Both the position numbers and the translations under genes were made by a program. From assembly GCA_009823395.1 (NCBI GenBank), contig CM020508.1, positions 6,542,515 through 6,606,514 of the forward strand: a stretch of 64,000 bases of DNA. The letters are read 5' to 3'. The notes under the pieces are model-generated. The model was not told the origin of the DNA. It made no database searches and was given only the letters and a program-made list of their open reading frames with translations. Origin of the DNA: Thamnaconus septentrionalis (taxonomy: Eukaryota; Chordata; Actinopteri; Tetraodontiformes; Monacanthidae). Positions 1-23,356 of this stretch are shown here, one piece after another; within the stretch, counting starts at the first letter, position 1, and every line of letters begins with the position of its first letter.

Positions 1-3000
1 TGGTGGCCCATTCATCACTGCGCACATCAGGACGGCCAGTAATCAGGTTAGAAATGATGAGGGCCCACCTGCCCCTCGCCGGAGCACCCAGGGAGCCGTG
101 AGCTGATTGCGATCGCCTCCACTGGCCGCATTCATTAACCGGCTGGTGAAATATTAATAAAGGGAACATGGTACTTCTCAGAGAAACACTAAGCTCTGCT
201 GTTAAAAAACAGCCTCAATTATTAATTGGCACCTTCCTTGACCCGAGGTGTGAGCCACCAGGACGGACATACATTTATGGCCTATGTGTTTAACAGTATA
301 TTTTTATTTTCTATCCCTCCTCCACGACACTAAAGCCACAATCGAGAAAACTGGGGCAAATATTTCACTGTAAAACTCTCCATAACTGTGTTCATTTACG
401 ATAGGATTTTTCCCCTGAAGCGATACTTCCAACAGACAAAATCTACACTCAATAATATTACAGCCATGGCTGTAAAAAAGATAAAAACAGTCGGGTGAGT
501 AGGTTGGCCACTGAAAAGAGTAATGATCAAATTACCGTAACTGAATCTGCTGTCTTATCATAGGCCGGGAAATGGAAACAAATTGGGTTTTTAAGACCTG
601 TTGTAAGTGCATTTGGCTCGTTCAAATATTTATCAATGAGGGCCAGTGGACGGAGATACACTACATGACGTACACATCAAAGGGGCAGTCAGTGAAATAA
701 TTCAGCCTGGCTGGCATACAGGCTTCAAACACCCACTTTACAAAGGCAGAACAATTAATAATAACAATTACACTCTCGTCAGCCCACTCCAAGTGCCAAT
801 TTGGCACCGTTCTGGCCCACTGATGAATATCTGCGTGCCCACAAACACCCGCTAAATAAAGCCAAAGTGATTTTTCCATTAGCAGGGAACGTAATTGAGT
901 TCTCGTGGCACTGAAGACGTCCGTGTCGTGGCAAATAAAAGAAGCAATGCAGTGCTTAAGAGTGCCAGGGGAGCCAAGGGCAGACACACAGGTGAGCAGA
1001 CGGAGGACTTCGGTCCATACGAGGGCCATCCCATCAGCACAAACTGTGTTCTGATGACACTGGTCTTGGAGCAAATCCCTCAACTTCTAAATCTGACACC
1101 AACAACCTTTTACAAATAGATCAAAGGGGGACTGAACCAGGGAGAGGAGAGCCCAAATAGCAGCCCGTTGGCCCCATTTCCCTCCGTCATCTCATTTCCT
1201 CAGATTAAAAGGCCAATGACACATGCAAAAAACGCGTGTGCAGCTCTCCGCAGCTCCGCCGTCCCAGTTTAACTGGTCAGAGTGTTGACGAAGACAACAT
1301 CTTGTTTCGCCCGAAAGAAAATGTGTGGCAGAGAGACCGTTATGGATGTCAAAGCGAGCACAGACGCCGCGTTCTATGGATGCAAAGGCCTTCGGCCGAC
1401 GTGCTAATCTCATTTCAAGCTTTGTATTTTTGTTCTAGGTCTGACTGGAAGAAAACAAACAAAAAACATTCCATGTCGAAAGCGAAGTTCAAAGTATTTT
1501 AGAAAAAAAAATAGCAATGGAGATTTTCACCAGCAGTCATTTAAGTACACGGTTGGCTGAGAGGGACACATGCGTGGCTAGCACGAGCCTACACTGCTAA
1601 ATCCATCAGAATTAAGAAGATGGGTATCCCCCCCCATAAAAAGCAGCAATCAAAGGGAGACAAAACTTCAGAGTGTGACTTACAGAAAAGCTGTTTGTTT
1701 GGTGTCTTTTTTATTGGTGTGCACAAGTTAAGAAGCCAGCCACACCAAACCCACAGCCATCCTGTTTACAATACCGATGCAAAAGGTGGATACCGCAAGT
1801 GTAAAAGTAATACGGAACAATGCCAAGAAGTATCGCGTACAATGCAGGCTCACAAACCATCTGGATTTGTGTCTCACTGACCCTGAATGTCCTCTCATCA
1901 GATTTCACAACTTTCCAGAGCTGCCAACCCAAAAACAAACACAACGAAAAGTTTCTGTGGACCAGACCTCAAATGACCACTAGGACAAATAAACCAGACA
2001 AAACATGATTATTTTTTTTTCCTTCCGATTTTGAAAAGAGGTGGAAATCTACATAATATCAATATTTTCCGGCACATGAACTACACTAAATGAGAAAAGA
2101 CCACCGTTGCAAGCTACTACTGTTCAGAATGCAACAGAAAATCTTGAATTCTAAATCAAATTTCTGCAGAGTAACATTTTTGTTGTTGTTTTGTCTATCT
2201 GAATGAAAGTCAGTTCTGACATTTTTCAAGACCCTGTTGAAGGGCCAGATTTGCTACAATTTCCCCAGTAGCCAAATGATACTGTCTGAAGTCAAGAGTC
2301 AGCAGGGGTTCAAGGGATGTAATCTTTCAGAATGCATGGCCAGACTCCTACAAAGACTTTGAGCACCTTTAAATTATTTTGTGTCAGCATATCAGCTCAG
2401 AGGTAATAGCAGGCTACTGTTTACACACATCACACATGCACAAATTGTACTGTACCATTGTGCCTGTATTTGTGCTCTTAGTAGATCCAGGAATTAGGAC
2501 TACCCTCTGTCTATGCTGTCCACAGATTTCTACTTGTAGTCTGTCTGTGTCACGCATAGATAGTATTTGGGCTTCTTTGCAGAGTTCACATTCCAAACAT
2601 ACACAAAAGCGCAACCTATGTAATATTGTTCCTAGGAGCAGAAACCTCCGAAGAACCGGTTTGAATTCAAAGCCACAACTTTAACAGCAAACAGTTCCGT
2701 CATAAAACTCAGCTGAGCTTAAAAGTCCCAACGTCAAACTTCATCTCAGTGTCTTGCACTGAATTGTGCAACTTGCACCGTCTGGGAAAATGTGGTGTTT
2801 TTGACAGTGATACTTGTAAAAGAACACATTTCTTTGATTGAATGTAGAACTGAATGGAATCGTCCTCGTCCCTCTTCTCTTCTCGACCCTAATCAGTAAA
2901 TGTAATTTCTGACACAAGCACACAGCACCGCTAAATTTAATTATCTTGACGATACCACTTAATGTGCTGCAGACAAAAAAACAGAAAGGATTTATCATCT

Positions 3001-5600
3001 GACTTTTGTAGTTGGCATCTCCACGCCATTAAAAATCTGCAAAGTTATTTTGTGCATCCTGTTTTCAGAGTCTGCTGGCCTGACTGTGCTCCTTCCTGCT
3101 ACATCATTATTCATCCACTGTCAGCAGCTGCTGGTGGACAAAGCCAAATAAGCAGGTTAACAACAACTGCGCCACGGATGGTTCTGTGCTCGACATTTAG
3201 AAGACACTTTAACCAAACCATTTCTTAAATTCTGGCTGTCTGCCGCACCCTCCCAAAATCAACCACCACGTTACTTGTGCCAGAAAATAATTGAGGAAAT
3301 GCATGCCAACATTAGCATTCTATTTATTCGCTCCAAGATCCACTGTTGAAATGACATGTTCTGTCATACTGCTGCTGCAGCCAGAGGAATTTGTGAGTAC
3401 AGACAAAAATGATTGTAAAATGAACTGTCCTTCAGGGATTAATAAAATATTCTGAACTGAACTGAACTGTAGTGATGAAATAAATAAGATGCCTGATTCA
3501 AAATTAACCATAACTGCTGCCTCAGTGTTGCTATGCATATGCCATCATATCTAATTTTGTGTAAAAGTAAACTAAACTGAATGGAAATGCAGATTTGCAG
3601 CCAGAATTAATGACGGCACAACTGATTTCACCTTTTATAGAACTGGACATTTTATGAAATTAGAGAAGTAATGTGTACCCATAGTACCAGTAGGAAACCA
3701 CAGGGAACCATTTCAATGACTCACCCCGAGAGTGAGGTAAATGTGCAAAAGGTGCCCTGTTAAATAAGGATTGTTTAGGTCAACATTTATTTACTTTTGT
3801 TATCATGGGGTCATGAGGCCTCTTTAAGAATCAACTGCTAATCAGAAAGTCTAGCTGCTGACCCAAATATCCGGGTAACACTTTCAGGTTAATAATCTAC
3901 TTTACAAAATTACATTAAAAGACTTGTAATACATATTGTTTTTTTCAACTGCTGATGGCCCCCATTTCACACCCCAGTTGATAAGAGTAAAGATGGCACA
4001 TAAGGTGGTTATTCAGTGCACACACTAATATTTATTCTGTATTTCTGTCAGTGACGACTCCCAGTTTAAAATCATTATTATCATATCTATCCAAAGAAAA
4101 TCTGTCAACACATTTTTTCCCCACAGAAAAATATGAACACAAACAGCTCTGGCTTTAGAGAGCAGCCATGCACCCCTGGGTTTTAGTCTTCACTTGAAAT
4201 GCTTTCATGTGGCCTGCAGTAGCCCCAAGGTCTGGATACGAGACGGTCCACTGCATACTCAAACAGCCCCGCTGTAAAGCACCAGTTCCATTCTGCATGT
4301 TGAAGTTAACAATAAGGTCACAATGTTCAAACAACTGTCACTTGTTCTGTCACTGCCCTCTGACCAGGCGTCCCTGTTATTTTAAATACACAAACTATTA
4401 TCTAATGAAGGCCAGATTCCTGGAAAGGAAAGGCTAAATCAAACATATTACCTTGCTCAGATTCCCCTCCTCCATTCTGCATTTCTTACTCCAATCAGCC
4501 CAAAGGCAATAAATGAGATTTATCACTGGCACCAACCGGGGAGGGGAAAAAAAAAAAAAAATGGCAGGCCGAGACCGGGGGATGAGGAGAATGGAGGCCA
4601 AGTCACAAAGAGCAGAGGGCATAACCCACAGCTGAGTCCCCACGAGACTGATTCAAACACTAAACTTAAGCATGAAAAAAATACGTGCAACATTTCCCAG
4701 TGTTTAAAATGCAACACTGCAACCAAATGCAATTGACAAATCCTGATAATATATTATACATATTGCCTGTAGTGCCTATAGTGACAAAGTGGTCCAACTC
4801 ACGTGCTCCCTCACATGGTCTGCGTGTATCATTTTTTTTTTTTTTTTTTACAATTTCTGTAGGCTTTAAACACAGTATCACAGCAGATCCAGTGCACTCG
4901 CTCCCTGCAGGGCAGACAGCCACCTCTTGTCACTCACAGTGGACCATAGGGAGTGCTGCTGCACAAAGATGAGTGTAACAACCAAATAGTGAAAGCAGGG
5001 CATTGTGCTATTTCTGATGAACGTGACAGAGAGGGATTCTTGGTATGAATTTAAACTTCTATTTTAAAAGGAATGATGAAGTGGCCACAAGCGGGTCGTG
5101 TCGGCACTCGACACCAAGGCCCTGAAGGACAGGACGAAACTGGAACTGAAACTATCATTACCTGCACAGTGACCAAGTGGTATCCGTCAACAAGAGAAAG
5201 GGTTAAACAGAAAGACACCAGAGCGACCTACTATGCTGAAACTTCTGCGAGGCCCGGTATATCTGAGCTGAAGGCTTCGGACAACAACATTAGATAAACT
5301 TAAACAGGCAGCGCTAAGACTATTTTCATTATCTTTGGCTCCTTTTCACACCTCGTTCATATGCAAAACAAAGAAAAAAACAAAAAACACTTCACTCGAA
5401 TTCCAAGAGCTATTGCCATTCTCCGATCGAAATGACAGTCAAAACCACTAGTAACATACTTAGTCCTCATTTGTTGCGGGTTAATTACCACATCATAGTG
5501 GTACTATGGTAAAAAGGGTTTATATGATTACACACAGTAAAGCCACTTAATGGATAAGCAATAGCTAAACAGCTGTAAGCTGTAGAATGCTTACAACCGC
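1..5600. other. Non-coding stretch with conserved-looking segments, no gene recognised
   Basis: No open frame here resembles a known protein or has convincing exon boundaries. The stretches at about 1-160 and 640-1110 are non-repetitive and of mixed composition, with clustered AT-rich homeobox-like cores (ATTAAT, TAATTA-type) set in GC-richer sequence, which is how conserved regulatory elements often look. A 140-codon minus-strand frame at 661-1083 resembles nothing I know. A retroelement-like tail lies near 3418-3476. Homopolymer runs occur at 4546-4560 (A) and 4832-4849 (T). By synteny this may be intron or flank of a minus-strand neighbour, but I cannot show that. Confidence 0.4.
3410..3476 (+). 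repeat. Remnant 3' tail of a fish non-LTR element
   Basis: The sequence reads CTGTCCTTCAGGGATTAATA, continues to ATATTCTGAA, and then carries a short CTGAA tandem. This resembles the usual 3' end of teleost non-LTR retroelements, in which 'cttcagggattaataaagtattctg' is followed by a short tandem tail. Only the tail is visible and no coding part remains. The family name cannot be assigned by eye. Confidence 0.5.
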
Positions 5601-5899
5601 TACATTATCTTGTAGTCACATTCCTGAATGTAATACAATTGATGATACACATCACGAAACGTGGCGTGGGGGAAAAAAGGGCTTAAACTGTTCAAAAACG
5701 AAAACAATACGAAGAGAAGCAACGTTAATTTATACTCTTCCCGGACGATTTACCTTTATTTACTCGCGTCCTCTTTAAGCGATAACATTCCATCGTCTGT
5801 GTCCGTTTGTGCGTTCACGACACGAACGAGTTATATCAACATCTCTAACCGTAAACGGACCTACATTGTGCACTTTCACCTATAAGTAACCAGTATGTG

Positions 5900-6954
5900 G
5901 CTTTTTCCCCTCGACCCGGACTACCGAGACCCATTGGTCATTAGACCGCACAAAGGGATTCAGCCAGCGAGCGCTACGTTACAGTGCCTGAGCCACTGCT
6001 GTTAGCTTGACAAAACGGCAAGACAACGGGCAGCGGCTCGCAGGAAGGCGACCGCCTGCAACAAAGCATTTCAGATTGTTTACCTCGGTTCTGTCGTTCA
6101 GTGGTGACTGACGGCGCAATATAGTGAAATATTGGACTAAATTACCAAACAGTGATAATTTAGGGCAGCTAATTGTGCTATCTACGTTAGCATAGCAGAT
6201 TTCTAAGGGTACGTTCGTTTTGCTTTCTGGCCGCTTGTCCCTGTTTACCGAAGAAAGTCTTCATTTATGTTATTAACAACAAGACAAACATTTTCAACGT
6301 GTACTTTGGACGAAACAGAGAAACATTCGTTTTAATAAAAAACATAATATTAAGTGAGAAGATTAAATGAACGATCTTGGTGTAAATGCTCAACGCCAAC
6401 GTTATTACTGGGTAACAACATCTCACGCAACTCAACACTCGCTAGCTCCGTTTAGCTGCTTGGCCTTTCTTAGCCGGAGGGTCACAATTTTGATAAAGCT
6501 AGTGGCGAAACATATGTCTCCTTTATGTAAACGCTGTCGCGACTCGCAGCCTCGTTTTCAACGTTTAAGGACGCATAAGATTCCCTGTAGTGTTTAACTC
6601 GAAGGGACTGTAGAGATCCGGCGTGCACCGTCGTCAAAAACGTGCGCACCTAGGAGAGGCTACAAGAACGCATCTTGGTACAGGGCAACTGCCGATGTGT
6701 CGCTCGCCTTTCACAATTTCATCGACTTGGGCTTACCATAAATGTGTTTTGCTCTCCCAATCCACACCCCGAGCGAGCGTGTCGCCGCCGAACCAAAATC
6801 CGCTTCAAAGTGACACAAATGATGAATTTTATCCAACTTATTCTTCTTAGTTGTTTTCTTCACTTCCTGATTGAGACGGTGCCATTTTGAATAGCGAGAA
6901 AAATGTTTCCGCCGCTGTCGTCACACGCATCGCCGCTCTGCTTGCACGACGATG
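5900..6954. promoter_or_regulatory. Candidate bidirectional CpG-containing promoter
   Basis: CpGs are much more frequent here than in the flanking DNA. Two opposed splice-donor-like sites bracket the block. On the minus strand, ACCGAG|GTAAAC would end an exon at 6084. On the plus strand, GACGATG|GTGAGC would end an exon at 6954. Between them lie an inverted CCAAT box (ATTGG, near 5934), an ETS-type CACTTCCTG near 6860 and, on the minus strand, a YY1-like CAAAATGGC near 6880. These motif types are typical of TATA-less housekeeping promoters. The plus-strand exon could be an untranslated first exon of tm6sf2. The minus-strand one would belong to an unseen gene to the left. Both assignments are inference. 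Confidence 0.35.
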
Positions 6955-7262
6955 GTGAGCTGAGCAGGAGAAACAGCCGGGCAGCGAAGGTTTCATCCTG
7001 GAGATGCACAACATTCAGGCATCGGAAAATGAAACTACAAATATGTGTTTGTAAGTGTGCAAATCAGCTGCTGACGTTCATTCAAACGCATTAGACCGTT
7101 ATAAACAAATAAGTGTTGCACCAGCGAAAACCTGTTTAAATATATGTAGATTCGTATCCCAAGAGATTATTGTTTTTCCTGTTTTTTTTTGTTGTTTTTT
7201 TTGCCTTCCGCATCAAGAAGTCATAGGACATACGCTTTTCCACTAGGGATTTGTGCTTGTAC

Positions 7263-7263
<1 letters not shown>

Positions 7264-7349
<86 letters not shown>
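7264..7349. repeat. (ATT)n microsatellite
   Basis: A perfect ATT trinucleotide tandem of roughly 28 copies, ending in TTAG. It lies between the candidate promoter and the first tm6sf2 coding exon and is not coding. Confidence 0.97.
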
Positions 7350-7989
7350 GTTTTAAACCCAACTGCGCCAGTTCTTGCAACGATTTCAATACTTAATTTT
7401 CCTTTTCGGTTTCTGTGTGCTTTTGTGTAGCTACTGCTCTGTTAAAAGAAAAAGTTACAGCAGTACTTGTTTGTTCAGAGCGACAACAATAATAATATCG
7501 TAGCTCTGAACAGGATCATTAATAAGTTAATAAAAAAAGGTCCCCTGGTAAATAAATAAAAAGACACATTGTAATAGACGTGAAATATACTATGTAAAAT
7601 AGGTTTCTATTTAACAAGTTAGAGGTCAGGTAGGCTATATTTTGTCTTTTTGGAGGCTCATAATCCTAAATGTAAAACCCTTGAAACAAAGCAAAGCAGT
7701 AACTGTAATTAGCCTGTCATAAAAATGTATTTTAGTCAAATTTCTTGCGCTTCCTCCATGCACAGATCACTGCTGCATAAAAGCATGTGCAATTTCCAGT
7801 GTTAGATAGGTCACTGTCCCATTTTGGCTTCCATCTGTCCATTTCACATTATTGAACGCCTCTGTAAGCTGGAAGAGGTCCAGTTGTTTCCAGCAAACAA
7901 CCGCTGCCACTGCTTTCCTGGTATAGCAGTCACCCCCCCTTTTCCGAACCGAAGAGGCTAGTGGGAAGTAAAAGTGCATGTGTGTCCAA

Positions 7990-8025
<36 letters not shown>

Positions 8026-9373
8026 ACTGTCAGCACAACATACTGGCAGAGATCTCTCTTTTTAAAATTGATATACATCAATTGCTTTTCAGCAAGATGT
8101 TTATTTTGTGATGCAGGATGCAAAAGCTGTGCAGTGCCAGTACATCCTGTCACTTTTAGGTACACCCTTAGCACTGTAATATCTGACAAGAAAATAATGA
8201 CAAGATAATGTCAGTTCCTAATGCGGTTAATGGCCCATACAAACATCTCTCTTACTGTTTTGCTTTTCCGTATAAGACTTGTTTCTCAACGTGGACAATA
8301 AATCATTTACATTACAGCTCCTAGCACAGGGACAATAACCCAAGTCCAAGTCCTCAAATTCAGTTTGCATCGATTGCCCCCTAGTGGATTGAAACGGCAA
8401 ACACATGCATGTTGCATGCATGAGCGGAGGAAAGGAGAAAAATATATTAAGCATGACGTGCTCATTTTAGGAAGTCAGGTAGACCTAACAGAGCAAACAA
8501 CAACAACAACAAAACAACAACATCTATTTATGTACTAAATTTTATACTGTCTATTTATAGTTTAACTTAGTTATGACTGACTGTATAACAATCACGATCT
8601 TGTCTGTAAAGCACAGCAGAAGACTGTATAAAAAAACTTCACTTTTCACTAATAAACCCTACAGGGTTCATCCCAATACGCTCCTCAACACCTGACATGG
8701 AGCCTATTCTTGACCATGAAAGCTTTAAAAGAAGTGACAGACAGTCAGCTTGATACTGGTGAAGTGAATGACCAGCCTGCAAGAGAGCAGTTTCAACTGA
8801 AATATTAATACTTTGACTCACTAAAGCCAATGCCCTCACAATCTCACATTTTCTTGACACTGAATATATAGGAAGTATAACACAATTGACATTTTAGAGA
8901 AATAGTTGCACATAAACCAGAAAAAGTTCAATCTGTGCTGCGGTTAACAAAAAGAATGTCCGCCTACTCTCTAATACGGTTTATGTAAATCCCTGACGAA
9001 ACCAAATTGCATAACTTTACTTCCAAAAGCTTCTTTGTCTCCGCTTCATTATTTCCCCCGTAAAGGCCATGAGAGTCTGAGGCCGGCTCTAATTTGATTA
9101 ATCCACCAAGAGGGTAGCCAGACGGTAAGAGCCTACTCTGCCTCTCTCCCATATTCCAAATTACAACATCCCATAAGGTTTATTCATTTTATAACATCCA
9201 TTTGATTGATATTTTCTTTAAGGGATTGTTTTCTCATTGATCTACGCAGTACACCGGTTGATCTAGGAAATTATGCTATAGCCGCAGCCACTGGACTGGG
9301 TGAGATTCCATTGACTGATAAGTGACTTGTTTTTGCAGCTTTTCTTTGGATTCTGCAGGGAGACTTTGAAGAG
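7350..9373. other. Upstream region of tm6sf2, no gene seen
   Basis: AT-rich non-coding DNA with a (TG)n tract at 7991-8023. The 140-codon minus-strand frame at 7767-8189 is carried partly by that repeat and has no recognisable domain. Just before the tm6sf2 ATG there are two acceptor-like sites, TTTTTGCAG ending at 9338 and TTCTGCAG ending at 9358. The first coding exon may therefore be joined to an upstream untranslated exon. If no such exon exists, the proximal tm6sf2 promoter lies here. Confidence 0.4.
7991..8023. repeat. (TG)n microsatellite
   Basis: A perfect TG dinucleotide tandem of about 16 copies in non-coding DNA upstream of tm6sf2. Confidence 0.97.
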
Positions 9374-19177
<9,804 letters not shown>

Positions 19178-19815
19178 CCGGCTGGAGGTCATTTGGAGTT
19201 GTGATGATTCATGAGGAGCTGCTCAAAATACCACAATACAAGATTATTTTGCTCAACACATTTGGAGTGACTGTTTTTTTTCCCCTTGTTTTTTTCGTGT
19301 TTACATTTCATTGCTTTTATCGGTTATACTGAGCATAAACAGCGCATAGTGCAACATCAGCGATTGTTTGTGAAGGTTCTCCATGTCATCTAGGTCATTG
19401 TAGTCTTACAGAGCAATAGGCAACAGGACTTCCTGGTTCCTGGTTCTCAGACGTTGAAGATGTTTTGCCTCCCTCTCACTTCTCTCGTCCTTCTTCAGAG
19501 ATCAAGGAGCCTTTCGACTATCGAGAACCAAATCCAGTTAGCCTACTGCTTGACTCTCTAACACTACCACTTGCTCTACTGGCCCATCACTTTGAACTGA
19601 AAGTTTTAAAGAATTGGTAGCAAGTGATGGTAAGAAAAGCCTATTGCAAAGCCATGTTCATGGTAATTTGTGTTTTCAGATTACCTTTTTGATCTCACAT
19701 ATTTCTCATACCAGCTGTGAGTGTCAAAATCACCAAACCCTGAACAGATCCAGGTTCTGTGCTAGTGTAGATTTGAGATTACACTTGTGTTTGTATAATG
19801 TGCTTATAATTAGGG

Positions 19816-19821
19816 AATAAA
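19816..19821 (+). terminator. tm6sf2: tm6sf2 poly(A) signal AATAAA
   Basis: This is the first AATAAA after the tm6sf2 stop codon, about 640 bases downstream. It is followed within 30 bases by T/GT-rich sequence (TTGTTATTTATTTTAAGTG), the usual downstream cleavage element. It implies a 3' UTR of about 0.65 kb. Confidence 0.65.
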
Positions 19822-19849
19822 AGCACAGTTGTTATTTATTTTAAGTGTT

Positions 19850-22800
19850 GTACTTAACTGAGAACAAACATCATTTTTCAAAAAAAGAATTTTCCTGCCA
19901 GTAGATCCCTTCAAATGTTGGACCTTTAAACAACGGCCAATTTATGAGGACTGTGTTCCTCCATCTGCCAGGGAACAAAATGTAAGTATCTGTTTATTTC
20001 ACCAGTGTAGCTCTCTTTAATCAGGTGTAAAAACACATACGCGTATCAGTTTTGCATCTGACACCTTTTTGAAAACACTGTGCATCTGATATTAAAAATG
20101 AAATGAAATGAACTAAGACAGCAGATATCCACAGAGCCAACGGGATGAATCTTAATGACTTTGACCCCCCCATTGACTTTTGGTTTCATGCCAAAAAATG
20201 AATCCGCGCCTTCTATTTCTAATGTATCTCGATGTGTAATCCACAAATCTTCTGACCTTTTGCACAGCCCTCGCTGTGAGGTTAACATTTGCGGCTCCGA
20301 GCCAGACGTCTGTCCGTGAGACCCTGCAGAGTTTATATGAACTCTCTCTCACTGCTGCGTGAAACCTGCTCGCTGGACGCAGCCAGTCAACAGAAATTCC
20401 ACCTAGAAACTGTGGTGGATTATCAGGCAGCAGCAGTGATATGTAGATGATCATTGACGCAGACTTGATTGTATAGGTGGAAATTTATTCCAAAAAGAAG
20501 CCTTGCATCGATCAGGCACTAGTGCACCTGGCACCACTGGTTTGACAGGAGGGTGACCCTCCAGCAACATGCTCTTCCTGTTTCCTTATACAAATGGCTC
20601 CTAACGTTTGTCACAAGATGTTTCAGACACTACAAAACACTCTCAATCAGCGCAGATCGCTTCATAATACGTCTTGTTTTCGGCACAGGCGCCTCCTGTG
20701 TATGGGAAACAGACTGCAGAGGGGATTTGAACGGGACGCAGGACGGCGACTGAGGCACCCACAGATCATTCCTCGGGCGCTGAGAGCCGAGTGGGAAGGT
20801 GGCAGACGCTTCACACCACGCGGTCTGCAGCCTCCACCGTCTCAATTTGAAGACGGCGGCTTTCTCTTCCTCGCCGTAATGGAAAAGAAGACAAGCTCCT
20901 GCCCCATTCCGAATTCCCTCTGATCCTGCGTGCCCACATTGCGAACGTTTCATCCCTCTTCTGCGTTCATTCCTTGATCCTCTGTTTCTTTTCTGTTGAG
21001 TGATGCTGCCGCTGCTGTGAGGCCGCTCGGTGCGCGTGGCCCAGTAAAGCGTCTGCTCCTGTCGCTACCGTCCACAAAGGTTTCAAGTGAGTTTTGTTTG
21101 CGTGAAGAATCACACAGATGTAAACCACCAGGCAGTGTGTGAGAGGCGTCTCTTACATACGTTTAGAAGAGGACTGTCAATATTCCCATTGTTACTACCT
21201 TTGTCGTGCAATAAAAAAGGCATGTTGTCGGCACTCTGAGCGACGCAACACCACAGCCAGACAGCAAAGTGCTTGTTTTGAAGCCCTCTGAGTTTATAAT
21301 TAACTGGCGTTCTGTGGTAAGGGATAAAATGGTCTTATTGACATGGGAAGACAAAACCACCCGCCTCACCAGCAGAGACGGTCCATTCAGACGTAGCAAC
21401 AGGCCAACGGGCAAACAGAGAGAGCACATCTCTAAACTCACTCGGCAGAAGTGTGACACCTGGCCTGCTTACGCATGCGAGCCGTGCGTCTTCTCGGCAT
21501 GTGTCGGTGAATCAAATGCGACCACTCCAACCGGCTCTTTAATCCCACGATGGGAGTCACAGGGGATCTCTGAGAGAGATGCAGCGCTGCGAGACACGAG
21601 CCAGTGGACCATCCAGCAGTGAAAGAAGAGGTATTTTATTTCAAACTTTTCCACGTTTTTGATAGATTATTAGGGGCAGAGCCCAAAGGCAGGGATGGCT
21701 TGAGTGTATTTCCTCTATCTCTGCTTTGATTAAATTTACTTTTTTATTATCATCCTTGGAAGTTGCTCAAAACTTTCCCACAACAAGGGAATAAATTACC
21801 TCCATAAAATGCTTCTTTACAAAAGAATATATTACTGTAGAAAGCAGGCTGTTGCAGGTGATCTGGAGCTGGCTCATTCTGGTCTACTTGGCAAGTTTAC
21901 TACACTGGTTTCTGTTTCTCACTAGTGGCAAAACCAATTTGGTGATGGCACATGCAGGTTAAATTTAATTTTGATGTTTCGACTGCACAACTGTCTTGGT
22001 TGTCTCTCTAACATTAATTGGGCGCTGCGAAAGAATTCTCGGAAGTGGATCCCAACATTCTTTCTGAACTTTGTTTGCAAGTTGAATTTGTTGGATCCTC
22101 AGAATTCAAATATTTTATAAATTATTTTGTTTTTGTGAGTTTCATTAATTCATGTTCTTCTTTTGAAAGGAAGGGTACTGCAAATTGTTTTTCGTGCTCC
22201 TGGTTCTGGCCTTCCTGACTACTTCCTGCTGTCGCAGGACAGAGAGAGGACCTTTAGCAGTGGCATTAACTCTCTCAACAAAACCCGCAGAGCATCTGGC
22301 TGCTTCCTTTCGTCTGAAAGCAACAGCTGATTGTTGAGTTTCACATTTCTCCCTCTGACAAACACTCTGTCTTAATTTTTTTTCCCAACCCCATCTTGGT
22401 TCTTCGGTGCTGCGTCTCCCACTGAGCCCAGATGTCTGACGCTCCTCTCACAACTCTTGTCTGCATTAACTCAGGCTAATGCGCAGCGGGCGACAGGTCC
22501 TCCTCCTTGATTTCCGGGAGTGTGCTGGTCAAATCGACCCTCAGAACCTTTTCTTTTGTTTAAAAAGTTCAGCACTGAGAGCTGCAGCTGCCTCACGCTG
22601 ATCTCCCTGCCTCCTATTATTGCCAATGTGCCGCTATGATCTCGAAAAACTGCTCTCATCTTTATGGAATACTTCTATTTCAGGGCTCTTAAAGTGTCTT
22701 CACCACATCCATATACACACTTTGCTGCAGCCTCTGGACTTTTGCACCCACAACAATGAAACAAAAGGCTGTAAGCCTCTTGATTTTGTCTGGGTGATTA

Positions 22801-23000
22801 TTTCCCGACATCCACGACCATCATAAGGCTAATGAACAGAGTTGACCTCGGGGGTTAGCGATCGTAATTACAACACTTCAAAATTCGTCCATTATTACAG
22901 CCTCAATACATCAGGTTGGATTTAGTGATGAAAGCCTAATTTTTATGACCTTATTGTCTTCTCCAAATACCAAGCTGTTTGGATGAAATCACCCCCCCTC
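19850..23000. other. Intergenic region tm6sf2-hapln4
   Basis: No exon recognised. A moderately CpG-bearing stretch at 20650-21100 and another at 21430-21620 carry open frames of about 100 codons with no recognisable domain. Near 22990-23020 is a C-rich run (CCCCCCCTCCCCCTCCCCC). Regulatory elements for hapln4 may lie here, but none can be identified by eye. Confidence 0.4.
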
Positions 23001-23277
23001 CCCCTCCCCCGCCGCCAACACAGATCAATGCCGGCGGCCTCAAAAACTGAGAGCTTTTATTGATCAGAGTGGCCTTCATTAGAAACTGCGTTTAACCAGA
23101 AGGGCTTCTTCAGCTAAAAAAACACTGCGTGGAGTCACAGCAGTTGACTGAGTCATTTTTGTTTTGTTTTCCCCAAACTCCGGTGTACTACACATTCTAA
23201 CGAGGTGCGCTGCGTCATCGGTGGACTGCAGGAGCCACAAACACCGGCGGACTGTCCCGCAGTGTGAGAGATCAGCG

Positions 23278-23315
23278 ATGGTACTGGAAAGACGGGGAGG
23301 GAGGGGGGAGAGGAG

Positions 23316-23356
<41 letters not shown>

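Noticed and set aside
661..1083. 140-codon minus-strand frame at the left edge
   Set aside because: No recognisable family, and no clear exon boundaries. The DNA looks more like a conserved non-coding element.
7767..8189. 140-codon minus-strand frame
   Set aside because: Part of it is a Thr-His repeat from (CA)n and the rest resembles no protein.
20594..20953. Overlapping frames of about 108 codons on both strands in the tm6sf2-hapln4 spacer
   Set aside because: Neither shows a domain, splice context or codon bias. Open frames on both strands suggest composition rather than coding.
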